Source: JALZAA01 sp036005605 (GTDB lineage Bacteria; Actinomycetota; Acidimicrobiia; IMCC26256; JACDBD01). Taken from it: a DNA stretch of 64,000 bases. Shown here one piece after another: positions 43,154 to 52,941 of this stretch. Below the pieces are notes generated by a model. It made no database searches, was not told the DNA's origin, and was given only the letters and a program-made list of their open reading frames with translations. Position 1 is the first letter of the stretch. Each line of letters begins with the position of its first letter. The position numbers were made by a program, and so were the translations under genes. The stretch is taken from the NCBI GenBank assembly GCA_036005605.1, contig DASYQJ010000251.1, positions 4,841 through 68,840 of the forward strand. Reading direction: 5' to 3'.

Positions 43154-44302
43154 GTGGCAGAGCCAGAGGCAGACACTGCGGCATTGCGTCACAGCCCGCT
43201 CGACGCCGAACACCGCGCGCTCGGCGCGCGCATGGCGCCGTTCGGCGGCTGGGAGATGCCGATCCAGTACACCAGCGTGCTCGAGGAGCATCGCGCCTGC
43301 CGCGACCACGCGGTCGCGTTCGACGTGTCGCATCTCGGGTCCGTGCGCGTCGCAGGGGCGGGCGCCTTCGACATGCTGCAGTGGGCGTTCACGAACGACC
43401 TGACTCGCATCGGGCCGGGACGCGCGCAGTACACGCACCTACTCGACCTGGACGACGCGCACGTCGTCGACGACATCATCGTGTGGTGGGTCGGCGACGA
43501 CGAGTTCCTGGTGATGCCGAACGCGTCCAACACTGCGCCGTTGCTCGCCGCGCTCGAGGACGCGTCCCGCCACCACGCCGGTGGCGAGTGCACGATCGCC
43601 GACGTAACGGAGACCCGCGCCGTGATCGCGGTCCAGGGCCCCGCCGCCCGCAAGGAGCTCGGCGCCCTGCAGACGGGGTGGGCCGACGTCCGCCGGTTCG
43701 CGGTACAGGCCGCCGCGTTCGACGGCGAACCGGGCTGGGTCGCCGGGACCGGCTACACCGGCGAGGACGGCGTCGAGCTCCACGTGCCCGCGGCCGTCGC
43801 GCCGGCGTGCTGGCGGCTCCTCCTCGACGCCGCCATCCGCCCGGCCGGCCTCGGGGCCCGCGACACCCTCCGGCTGGAAGCCGGTCTTCCCCTCCACGGG
43901 CACGAGCTCGGCCCCGGCATCACGCCGCTCCAGGCCGGACTGTCGTGGGTCGTGCGGTTCGACAAGGGTGATTTCCGCGGCCGGGGCCCGCTTGCCGCCG
44001 AGCGCGACCGCGGCATCCACCGCCGGCTGCGCGGCCTCGTGCTCGACGGGCGCCAGATTCCCCGCACCGGCTATGCCGTCCAGATGGGGGAGGAGCGTGT
44101 GGGCGAGGTCACGAGCGGCAACTTCTCGCCCGTGCTCGAACGAGGCATCGCCCTCGCGTTCCTCCGACCCGACCTCGACGAGGGCGCGTCGGTCACCGTC
44201 GACATCCGTGGCCGGCCGGCGGCGGCGACCGTCACGAGGCCGCCGTTCGTGCGGCGCGGCCGCGGCGACGGCGACGGCGCCGGCGACAATCCAAGCAACT
44301 AA
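43154..44302 (+). CDS. gcvT: aminomethyltransferase (glycine cleavage T protein)
   Basis: 382 residues. Transfers the methylene group from H-protein-bound intermediate to tetrahydrofolate, releasing ammonia. Motifs: FGGWEMPIQYTSVLEEHRACR at the N-terminus, FDVSHLGSVRVAG, GTGYTGEDGVELHV and TLRLEAGLPLHGHEL, with GEVTSGNFSPVLERGIALAFL in the C-terminal domain. The usual catalytic Asp region (GARDTLRLEAG) is intact. GTG 43154 starts the protein; it is likely leaderless. The glycine riboswitch lies after it and not before it. Confidence 0.95.
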   Translation: MAEPEADTAALRHSPLDAEHRALGARMAPFGGWEMPIQYTSVLEEHRACRDHAVAFDVSHLGSVRVAGAGAFDMLQWAFTNDLTRIGPGRAQYTHLLDLDDAHVVDDIIVWWVGDDEFLVMPNASNTAPLLAALEDASRHHAGGECTIADVTETRAVIAVQGPAARKELGALQTGWADVRRFAVQAAAFDGEPGWVAGTGYTGEDGVELHVPAAVAPACWRLLLDAAIRPAGLGARDTLRLEAGLPLHGHELGPGITPLQAGLSWVVRFDKGDFRGRGPLAAERDRGIHRRLRGLVLDGRQIPRTGYAVQMGEERVGEVTSGNFSPVLERGIALAFLRPDLDEGASVTVDIRGRPAAATVTRPPFVRRGRGDGDGAGDNPSN

Positions 44303-44325
44303 CCTCGCGGGAACGCCGTCGAACC

Positions 44326-44550
44326 CGAGCGGGAGAGACCCCCGACGCGCTGCTGGCGGGCCGGGGGAGCCGAAGGAGCAACCGTCCCCGGAAACTCTCA
44401 GGCGAACGGACCGCTCGGGCGAGGCGCCTCTGGAGAGCAGGCCCGGCCCGCCATAGGCAAGAGGGCGAGTCGGACCTCACCGACGGGGAAAGCCCGGTCC
44501 GTACCGGCCGGGTGAATCTCTCAGGTTCCGGGACAGAGCGGGGAACGGCC
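44326..44550 (+). promoter_or_regulatory. tandem glycine riboswitch (gcvT RNA motif), upstream of gcvP
   Basis: Two aptamers. Aptamer 1 (about 44328-44442) has GCGGGAGAGACC, CCGAAGGAGCAACCG, AAACTCTCAGGC and AACGGACCGC. Aptamer 2 (about 44455-44548) has CCGACGGGGAAAG, GAATCTCTCAGG and GGGACAGAGCGG, with a C replacing an A in the CCGAAGG motif. The order matches the tandem glycine class. It sits in the gcvT-gcvP gap and should control gcvP. An expression platform of about 60 nt follows, ending with GGAGGAG before the gcvP ATG. Confidence 0.92.
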
Positions 44551-44618
44551 ACGAACGTGGTGGCCACCGCAGACCGGCGCGGCGTGGGCACACGCCGAAC
44601 GACGAACCGGAGGAGCCG

Positions 44619-47495
<2,877 letters not shown>

Positions 47496-47498
47496 GCG

Positions 47499-47900
47499 TC
47501 AGGCGACCGCGGTCGCCTCGAGTTCGACCATCAACTCCGGGAACGCGAGCCGCGCCACGCCGAGGAGCGTGCCCGGCGGCGCCACCCCCGCGGCACCCGT
47601 CCGCTCACTGAGCGCGCCGCCCCCGATGCCGATGAAAGCGTCGACGTCGGTCGTGTAGATGTTCAGGCGTACGACGTTCGCCAAGCCCATCCCTGCGCCG
47701 CGCAACACCGCCTCGAGGTTGTCCACGGCGAGCGAGATCTGCCCCGCCATGTCCCCGGCAAACTGCGGGGAGCCCTCACCGTCCACGGAGGTCTGGCCGG
47801 CACAGAACAAGACACGCTGCCCACCTTCGACGATCTCGCCCTGGTTGAACCCGAACTCCAGCGACCACTGCCACGGGTTGACTGCTGTGCGTTGGACCAT
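47499..47900 (-). CDS. RidA/YjgF/YER057c family protein
   Basis: 133 residues from ATG 47900. The fold ends VGVARLAFPELMVELEATAV and has VVRLNIYTTDVDAF, both RidA signatures; the conserved Arg in NVVRLNIY and the Glu in MVELEAT are present. RidA hydrolyses reactive enamine/imine intermediates from PLP enzymes, which makes sense next to gcvP, although the stop codons converge. The upstream open frame on this strand overlaps the YjbR-like gene and is not used. Confidence 0.88.
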   Translation of the reverse strand: MVQRTAVNPWQWSLEFGFNQGEIVEGGQRVLFCAGQTSVDGEGSPQFAGDMAGQISLAVDNLEAVLRGAGMGLANVVRLNIYTTDVDAFIGIGGGALSERTGAAGVAPPGTLLGVARLAFPELMVELEATAVA

Positions 47901-47943
47901 GCTGCTTCCCTCACTCTCACCGATCACGGGACCACTCGTAGCG

Positions 47944-47949
47944 TAGGGT
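47944..47949 (+). promoter_or_regulatory. putative -10 box of YjbR-like gene
   Basis: TAGGGT with 8 nt to GTG 47958 and no Shine-Dalgarno. It lies in the divergent gap with the RidA gene. Confidence 0.45.
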
Positions 47950-47957
47950 CGACCGCC

Positions 47958-48341
47958 GTGGCACACCCGCGGATGTACAGCGACGACGATCCGTACCTCA
48001 CCGAGCTCCGTGACGTCTGCCTCGCGTTCCCCGAGTCGTGCGAGGTCGAGGCGTGGGGGAGGCCGACCTTCCGTGCCGGCAAGAAGATGTTCGCCGTCTT
48101 CTCGGGGACCGAGGATCGGCCCTGGGGCGTCATCTTCAAGCCCGAGCCCGACGAGCGACCCGCGCTCCTCGAGGACCCGCGCTTCTATGTGCCCGCGTAC
48201 TTCGGTCCCAGCGGATGGCTCGCGCTCGACCTCGGGGCCTGCAAGCGCGTCGACTGGGGCGAGGTCACCGAGCTCATCGATAGCTCGTACCGCCAGGTCG
48301 CCCTCAGGCGCATGCTCAAGGCCCTGGAGGAGCGAGGGTGA
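47958..48341 (+). CDS. MmcQ/YjbR-like protein
   Basis: 127 residues from GTG 47958 (ATG 47973 is an alternative). The family pattern is visible: YLTELRDVCLAFPESCEVEAWGRPTFR, then KMFAVFSG, GVIFKPEPDERPALLEDPRFYVP and WLALDLG, ending with a helical DSSYRQVALRRML. YjbR-like proteins have a CyaY-like fold and are called DNA-binding with little direct proof. It is the last plus-strand gene before the strand switch; the dif-like site is 37 bp after its stop. Confidence 0.85.
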   Translation: MAHPRMYSDDDPYLTELRDVCLAFPESCEVEAWGRPTFRAGKKMFAVFSGTEDRPWGVIFKPEPDERPALLEDPRFYVPAYFGPSGWLALDLGACKRVDWGEVTELIDSSYRQVALRRMLKALEERG

Positions 48342-48378
48342 ACCCACGCCGGGATGCCGCTTGGGTGAATCGTGGGCT

Positions 48379-48406
48379 AGTTAACATAACCGGGATTATG
48401 GGCGGC
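48379..48406. other. dif: dif site (XerC/XerD chromosome dimer resolution site)
   Basis: On the minus strand the 28 bp read 11 bp GCCGCCCATAA, a 6-bp spacer TCCCGG and 11 bp TTATGTTAACT. The XerD arm matches E. coli dif TTATGTTAAAT at 10 of 11 positions, and the XerC arm shares the GC-CATAA core (8 of 11). The 11-6-11 geometry is exact. The site lies in the 122-bp gap between converging genes, where plus-strand bias changes to minus-strand bias. XerD is encoded at 12107-13108. Confidence 0.8.
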
Positions 48407-48444
48407 GTGGGGTAGCGGTCGCCTGGCGGCGGCGTGAGCCACTT

Positions 48445-48456
48445 CGCCCATAATCC
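48445..48456. repeat. inverted copy of the XerC half-site
   Basis: CGCCCATAATCC, the exact inverse of GGATTATGGGCG (48393-48404) in the dif site, with 40 bp between. The XerD arm is not present beside it. It could be a decayed second site or half of a transcription-stopping hairpin. Confidence 0.55.
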
Positions 48457-48463
48457 TCTGGGG

Positions 48464-49273
48464 TCATGCACCCCTGGCGTGCTGTGGGCCTTGCTCGACG
48501 GCCCTCTGGGCCGTCTCGAGGGACGTGTCGGGTTGGAAGGCCTCGAGCCACCAGGTGGCGCCGGCAGACTCGTATTCGTGCGGAGGCGCGCTCGCCGTCC
48601 ACGAGACGACGGCTACGTCGAATGGAGCATCGGCTGTCCGGTGCCGGTCGATCTCGCTGAGAAGCTCTGTGATCGCCTTGGGTGGGAGGTCGCCGATGGG
48701 GACGACGCCGTCGTACCGGGCGGCTCGGCGGAGGGGGGCTCGGACTGGCGAGTGGGCGCCGCACCAGATGGGGATGCGCGGTTGTTGGAGTGGACGGGGG
48801 AGGAAGCGCACGCCGTCGACGTGAAAATGGGGGCCGGAGTGGTGGACCGACTCCCCCGTCCAGAGCTGCGTGAGGATCTCCAGTCCCTCGTCGAGGAGCT
48901 CGGCGCGCGTGCGGTCGTCGCTCGGCTCGCCGAAGGCGCTGAACTCCCGGGAGTGGTCGGTACCGATGCCGGCGCCGAGGACGAGGCGGCCGCGCGACAG
49001 GTGGTCGAGGCTGACGGCCTCGCGCGCGAGCTTCCATGGGCGGCGGCGTGGGATCGGCGTGATGAGGGGGCCGATGCGGAGGCGGTCGGTGCGCGCCGCG
49101 ATCGCGGCCAGGGCGATCCAGGCGTCGACGTAGGGGCCGTCGATGCGGTGCATGACGTGGTCCCAGAGGAAGAAGCCGTCCCAGCCACTCCCCTCGGCTG
49201 CGACCGCCAGGTCGACCAGGGCCGCCGGGTCCCCGAACGGGCCGAACGGCGGCAGGAAGATCCCCCGCTTCAC
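48464..49273 (-). CDS. LLM-class (F420-dependent type) oxidoreductase
   Basis: 269 residues from GTG 49273, overlapping the GNAT stop. TIM-barrel luciferase-like monooxygenase pattern: FLPPFGPFGDPAALVDLAVAAEGSGWDGFFLWDHV, LAAIAARTDRLRIGPLITPIPRRRPWKLA, DHLSRGRLVLGAGIG and PRIPIWCGAHSPV. Most actinobacterial members use coenzyme F420; the substrate is unknown. It is the first gene of the minus-strand run right of dif. The frame remains open upstream within the GNAT gene, but the GTG start matches family N-termini. Confidence 0.87.
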   Translation of the reverse strand: MKRGIFLPPFGPFGDPAALVDLAVAAEGSGWDGFFLWDHVMHRIDGPYVDAWIALAAIAARTDRLRIGPLITPIPRRRPWKLAREAVSLDHLSRGRLVLGAGIGTDHSREFSAFGEPSDDRTRAELLDEGLEILTQLWTGESVHHSGPHFHVDGVRFLPRPLQQPRIPIWCGAHSPVRAPLRRAARYDGVVPIGDLPPKAITELLSEIDRHRTADAPFDVAVVSWTASAPPHEYESAGATWWLEAFQPDTSLETAQRAVEQGPQHARGA

Positions 49274-49746
49274 TCGCGCCGGTCGAGCGCGCGATGCATC
49301 ACGAGCGCGCGCGCCGTGAACCCGGACCCCTCGAAGAAGTTCTTCGTCGTCCGATGGCCCGGCAGCGCGAGGGCATCGATGCCGGTGCAACCGCGCGTCG
49401 CGCAGAACGCCACCAGATCGTCCGCCATCGCCTCCCCCACCCCGACGGCGCGAGCACCGGGCTCCACGAAGATGTCGCTGATGACGCCGAGCGTCTCGCC
49501 CGTCCGGAGGCGCTCGAGTGCGACCACACCGAAGCCCACGATCATCTCGTCCACCGTCCCGACGACCACCAACGCGTCGTCCCGGTCGATGAGCGCGCCG
49601 TAGGCATCCTCGAACGGCTCGGCGATCGCCTCGCGTGCAGACCACAGCGCGCCGCCCTTCATGGGCACGAGCTCCTCGCGTGCAAGCTCGGCCAGCTCGG
49701 CGATGCGCGGCAGGTCCTCGGCGATGGCGGGACGACTGCCCTCCAT
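49270..49746 (-). CDS. GNAT-family N-acetyltransferase
   Basis: 158 residues from ATG 49746. The GNAT acetyl-CoA loop is visible as VISDIFVEPGARAVGVGEAM (V-x-P-x-x-R-x-x-G-x-G/A pattern), followed by CTGIDALALPGHRTTKNFFEGSGF. N-terminal AIAEDLPRIAELAELAREEL forms the first helix. The substrate is not known. It is coupled to the LLM gene by a 4-nt overlap. A longer open frame upstream overlaps the next gene and is rejected. Confidence 0.85.
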   Translation of the reverse strand: MEGSRPAIAEDLPRIAELAELAREELVPMKGGALWSAREAIAEPFEDAYGALIDRDDALVVVGTVDEMIVGFGVVALERLRTGETLGVISDIFVEPGARAVGVGEAMADDLVAFCATRGCTGIDALALPGHRTTKNFFEGSGFTARALVMHRALDRRE

Positions 49747-49756
49747 GGATGGGCGC

Positions 49757-50353
49757 TCAGCCGGTGAGTTGTTCGATCTTGTACAAGATCGTGCGCCGCG
49801 ACCGGTGTGCTTCCTCGTACGCGCGCACGGCATCGAGCTCGCCCGCCTGCAGGCCGTCGAGGCGCTCCACGACCTGCGAGGCCGACAACTCGTCGTAGTC
49901 GGGGATCCCGAGCGTCGCCGCCTTCGGCGCTGCGCTCGCGCTGGTCGACTCCCCCGCCGGCTCGCTCGCCGCGCTCGGGCTCGGTGCCGCCGCGGGTTCC
50001 GCTGGCGCGTGCCTCGCCGGCGGCGGGGCATCGTCGGCCGCGTCGGGGAACTCGCTCTCGTCGTCGCCACCGCCGAGCACGGCCTCCGCGCTCTTGCGGG
50101 CCATGGCGATCCCCTTCTCCACGTGCTCGAGGACCTTGGGCCCGCCGAAGTTCACCGCGAACTCCCCCATCGCCTTCGCCTGCGCGACCTGACCTTGCGC
50201 CTGTTGACGGCGTTGCCCGAGCTCGGCCCGGCCCCGCGACACGAACAGGTTGACGAACGTGGGAACGGTGTCGCGCAGGTACAACGCGACACCGACGGGC
50301 GCGTACACGAGCAGGTCGATCGCCCGTTCGGCCGTCTTCTGGTCGTCGCTCAC
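49757..50353 (-). CDS. hypothetical helical actinobacterial protein
   Basis: 198 residues, function unknown. The N-terminus (AIDLLVYAPVGVALYLRDTVPTFVNLFVSRGRAEL) is amphipathic or membrane-associated and followed by a coiled coil rich in Gln/Ala. The middle is a long Pro/Ala/Ser-rich disordered stretch (about 95-145). The C-terminal 45 residues (IPDYDELSASQVVERLDGL, then ILYKIEQL) form a helical motif seen at the end of several actinobacterial lipid-surface or division-related proteins. Its 5' end overlaps the lnt 3' end by 4 nt. Confidence 0.7.
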   Translation of the reverse strand: MSDDQKTAERAIDLLVYAPVGVALYLRDTVPTFVNLFVSRGRAELGQRRQQAQGQVAQAKAMGEFAVNFGGPKVLEHVEKGIAMARKSAEAVLGGGDDESEFPDAADDAPPPARHAPAEPAAAPSPSAASEPAGESTSASAAPKAATLGIPDYDELSASQVVERLDGLQAGELDAVRAYEEAHRSRRTILYKIEQLTG

Positions 50354-51915
50354 GTCACCCTCCCGCTCCCGACTGGCTCGCGCGGTTCCGCGGCGAGTTT
50401 AGGGAACGTCGCCGGGGGCCGGCGCACGCGGCTCGCGACCGCGGCCCCGAGGAGCAGCAGCGCGCTGACGGCCACCACCCACTCCCCGAAGCGCACGTAC
50501 GGCGTCTCGCCGGTGGTCGTCGTGACCGTGTCGGTGACGACGGCGCGTTGGAACAGCTCCGTCGTGTTGCGCACGTCGCCGTCGGCGTCGATGACCGCGC
50601 TCTTCCCCGAGATCGATGCCTGGACGAACGGGCGCCCCGTCTCCGCCGCCCGCATCTGCGTCTGGGCGACGTGCTGGGCCGAGTTGCCCGAGCGTCGGTA
50701 CGAGCGGTTGTTCGTGCTCACGACGACGACCTCGGCGCCGCGGTGGACGAAGTCCCGGACGAGCGGCCCGAACGCCGACTCGAAGCAGATCACCGTGGCC
50801 AGCCGGTGGCCCTTGACCCGGAAGATCGTCCGCTCCTTCCCCGGCGTGTAGTCGTACGGGATCCGGTCGACGATCCCGGTCCAATCGACGAGCGAGCGGA
50901 ACGGCACGTACTCGCCGAACGGGACGAGATGCTCCTTGGAGTACGTTCCCGTGAGACGCCCGTCCGGGGTGTAGAGCAGGTTCTGGTTGAACTCGCGTCC
51001 GTCGGGTGCCGGGACGGCCGCGTTGGCGAGCACGTCCGCACCGTGCGCGGCCCCCACCGCGACCAGGCGGTTGCGGAGGCTCGGGTTGCTCTCGGGGCTG
51101 AAGTCGTCGAGCGACGATTCGGGGAACACCACGAGGTCGTACTGGCCCCGCAGCTGGTTCGCGAGCGCGAAGTGCTGCTCGGTGAGGTAGCCGCTGCGCT
51201 TCTCTTCGGTGGTCAGGTAGCGGTCCTGGTCGTTGCCCTGGAGCGTGGCGACCCGCAGCTCTCCCGAGGGATGGGTCTGGTAGCGCGCCACGTCGGCAAC
51301 GGCGACGAGCGCGGCGACCACGCCGACGCCCGCGGTCGCGACGAGGATCGATCGCCGCCCGTGCGCGCGGAGCGCGACGGCAAGCTCGACGAGATAGGCG
51401 TTGAACACGACGAGTACGAACGAGACGAGCGCGACGCCGCCCCAGCTCGCGACCGCGCGCGCGGGCGGGAAGTCGTGGAGCGCCACGCCGAGATCACCCC
51501 ACGGCAGCCCGCCGAAGGGCCAGCGGCCGCGCAGTGCCTCGGGCACCACCCATGCCGCCGCGATGAGCCACGGTGATCGAAGACCGGCGCGGTTGAGGCA
51601 GCCGACGAGGTACCCGGTGAGGGCCGTGTACGCCGCCCATGCGGCGACGAGCGGCACGATCGCGATGATCCCGAAGTACCAGAGCCAGTACAGGAGGATC
51701 CCGGCGAACACGATGCCGAAGACGAACCCGTACAGCGCAGCGTGACCAGGCGTCTCTCCCCGCCACGCCCAGAGCAGCGGGACCAGCGCCACCAGCGCCA
51801 GCACACCGATGTCGAACGCAGGGAACGCCAGCGCCAGGAGGAGACCCGAGAGCGCCGCCGCCCCCATGCGGCGTTGTACCCCGCGATCGCGCAGGACCCT
51901 GCCGATGCGACTCAT
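50350..51915 (-). CDS. lnt: apolipoprotein N-acyltransferase
   Basis: 521 residues. An N-terminal set of about six or seven membrane segments precedes a nitrilase-type domain (about 220-480). The catalytic Glu lies in LVVFPESSLDD, the Lys in YSKEHLVPFGEYVPF and the Cys in TVICFESAFGP. It N-acylates lipoproteins at the periplasmic side. Actinobacterial Lnt proteins occur mainly in mycobacteria and relatives. There are no dolichol-phosphate mannose synthase domains fused, unlike M. tuberculosis Ppm1. The ATG is at 51915. Confidence 0.92.
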   Translation of the reverse strand: MSRIGRVLRDRGVQRRMGAAALSGLLLALAFPAFDIGVLALVALVPLLWAWRGETPGHAALYGFVFGIVFAGILLYWLWYFGIIAIVPLVAAWAAYTALTGYLVGCLNRAGLRSPWLIAAAWVVPEALRGRWPFGGLPWGDLGVALHDFPPARAVASWGGVALVSFVLVVFNAYLVELAVALRAHGRRSILVATAGVGVVAALVAVADVARYQTHPSGELRVATLQGNDQDRYLTTEEKRSGYLTEQHFALANQLRGQYDLVVFPESSLDDFSPESNPSLRNRLVAVGAAHGADVLANAAVPAPDGREFNQNLLYTPDGRLTGTYSKEHLVPFGEYVPFRSLVDWTGIVDRIPYDYTPGKERTIFRVKGHRLATVICFESAFGPLVRDFVHRGAEVVVVSTNNRSYRRSGNSAQHVAQTQMRAAETGRPFVQASISGKSAVIDADGDVRNTTELFQRAVVTDTVTTTTGETPYVRFGEWVVAVSALLLLGAAVASRVRRPPATFPKLAAEPREPVGSGRVT

Positions 51916-51971
51916 CAGGTCATGCTCGCATTCGGAGCCTTCGCGACGGTGTCAGCCCGATCCGATGGCTG

Positions 51972-52460
51972 TCACGCGCAGTCGCGGCAGAGCATGCGCT
52001 TGGCGTCGGCGAGCTGGCTGCGTGGGAGCACGAGGAAGCACGACGCGCAGAGGAACTCGCCCGGGCGCCGGGGAACGATGCGTGCGGGCCCGTCGCCGCG
52101 TTCATCGACGTCGGGCTCCTCCTCCTCGGCCTCCTCCTCTTCGTCCTCGAGCGTCGCGCTCGCGGTCCGCTCCTGGAGCAGGACGTCGAGCGGCTCCTCG
52201 ACGTCGTCGGGGTGCAGCTCCTCGTCGAGGTCGACGACATCCTCTTCTTCGTCGGTCGTCTCGGCCGCGGCCTTCGCCGGCTCCGCCACCACGACCTCGC
52301 CCTCGACGTCGTCTTCCCCATCGGTCTCGTCGTCGATCGCGACGGCCTCGTCGTCTTCGAGGTCGTCGTCTTCGAGCTCGTCTGCGTCTTCGAGGTCGGG
52401 CTCGTCGAGGGATTCCTCGTCGAGCTCGGGCTCTTCCTCGTCGAGGTCGTTGTCGCTCAT
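51972..52460 (-). CDS. DUF4193 family protein, long acidic form
   Basis: 162 residues. The N-terminal 110 residues are overwhelmingly Asp/Glu (for example LDEEEPELDEESLDEPDLED) and probably disordered. The C-terminus is the DUF4193 zinc-ribbon-like signature RPGEFLCASCFLVLPRSQLAD...MLCRDCA (C-x2-C ... C-x2-C). DUF4193 proteins are small actinobacterial proteins of unknown function, usually about 100 residues; the acidic part is expanded here. A TATACT -10 box is 89 nt upstream. Confidence 0.85.
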   Translation of the reverse strand: MSDNDLDEEEPELDEESLDEPDLEDADELEDDDLEDDEAVAIDDETDGEDDVEGEVVVAEPAKAAAETTDEEEDVVDLDEELHPDDVEEPLDVLLQERTASATLEDEEEEAEEEEPDVDERGDGPARIVPRRPGEFLCASCFLVLPRSQLADAKRMLCRDCA

Positions 52461-52549
52461 GGGTGTTCAGCTCCGCGAGGCGTCTGCCGGAAGGAACGGC
52501 CCCCGCTGCGCCTCGCTGACCGGCGGGTTCCGGGGCCGTGGGGCCGCGG

Positions 52550-52555
52550 AGTATA
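52550..52555 (-). promoter_or_regulatory. -10 box for DUF4193 gene
   Basis: TATACT on the minus strand, the best -10 match in the window. The -35 is not clear. It would start a leader of about 80 nt and lies downstream of the candidate RNA. Confidence 0.5.
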
Positions 52556-52635
52556 ACGCCGCGTCCCCAAGGTGCTGCACAACGGGGCGACGTGCTCGCG
52601 CATTCCCCACGAGCTGGCGCGCCCGGCCGGCAATG

Positions 52636-52738
52636 AGAGAACGAGGGGGCCCAGGAGACCGTTGGGGCCACTGTTTGGCCCGCACTGCCCTGGCAGCGAG
52701 GTTATTCCAGCGTTCTCTACTTGGTCTCCCGGACCCCC
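52636..52738 (-). ncRNA. candidate structured ncRNA with H-type pseudoknot
   Basis: Minus-strand pairings: S1 is 16 bp (52738-52723 with 52660-52645), with two G-U pairs that would be A-C mismatches on the plus strand. S2 is 8 bp, AGAGAACG (52718-52711) with CGUUCUCU (52643-52636), starting one nucleotide after S1 ends. A 4-nt loop crosses S2, and the 50-nt loop holds small hairpins (GGGCCA-AACAG-UGGCCC and CUGC-CAGG-GCAG). It is in no known family I can name; no SRP, 6S, tmRNA or RNase P signature. Confidence 0.5.
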
Positions 52739-52941
52739 AACACCCCGCACCGCCCCTTCCGAACGAGCTCCGCGGCATCGCCACCGGAAGATCCACGACC
52801 GGCATCACGGCGCAGGGGTGACGAGTAGTACGCCCGAGATCCGCAGCCGTGTCAAGCGCTGGGCGCGTTCGGGGCGGCGTCGTGACCAGCACCGTCGCGC
52901 GTCGATGCTGCTCAGCGCGCTGCGAGATTTTTTCGCTCGAT

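Larger units (their letters stand above)
52461..52941. other. 481-bp gap between DUF4193 and ThyX-family genes
   Basis: No credible protein-coding gene. The minus strand contains a pseudoknot-capable RNA candidate (52636-52738) and a promoter-like TATACT (52550-52555). Small overlapping frames have no ribosome site or recognisable domains. Nothing is seen in 52740-52940 apart from GC-rich sequence. Confidence 0.6.
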
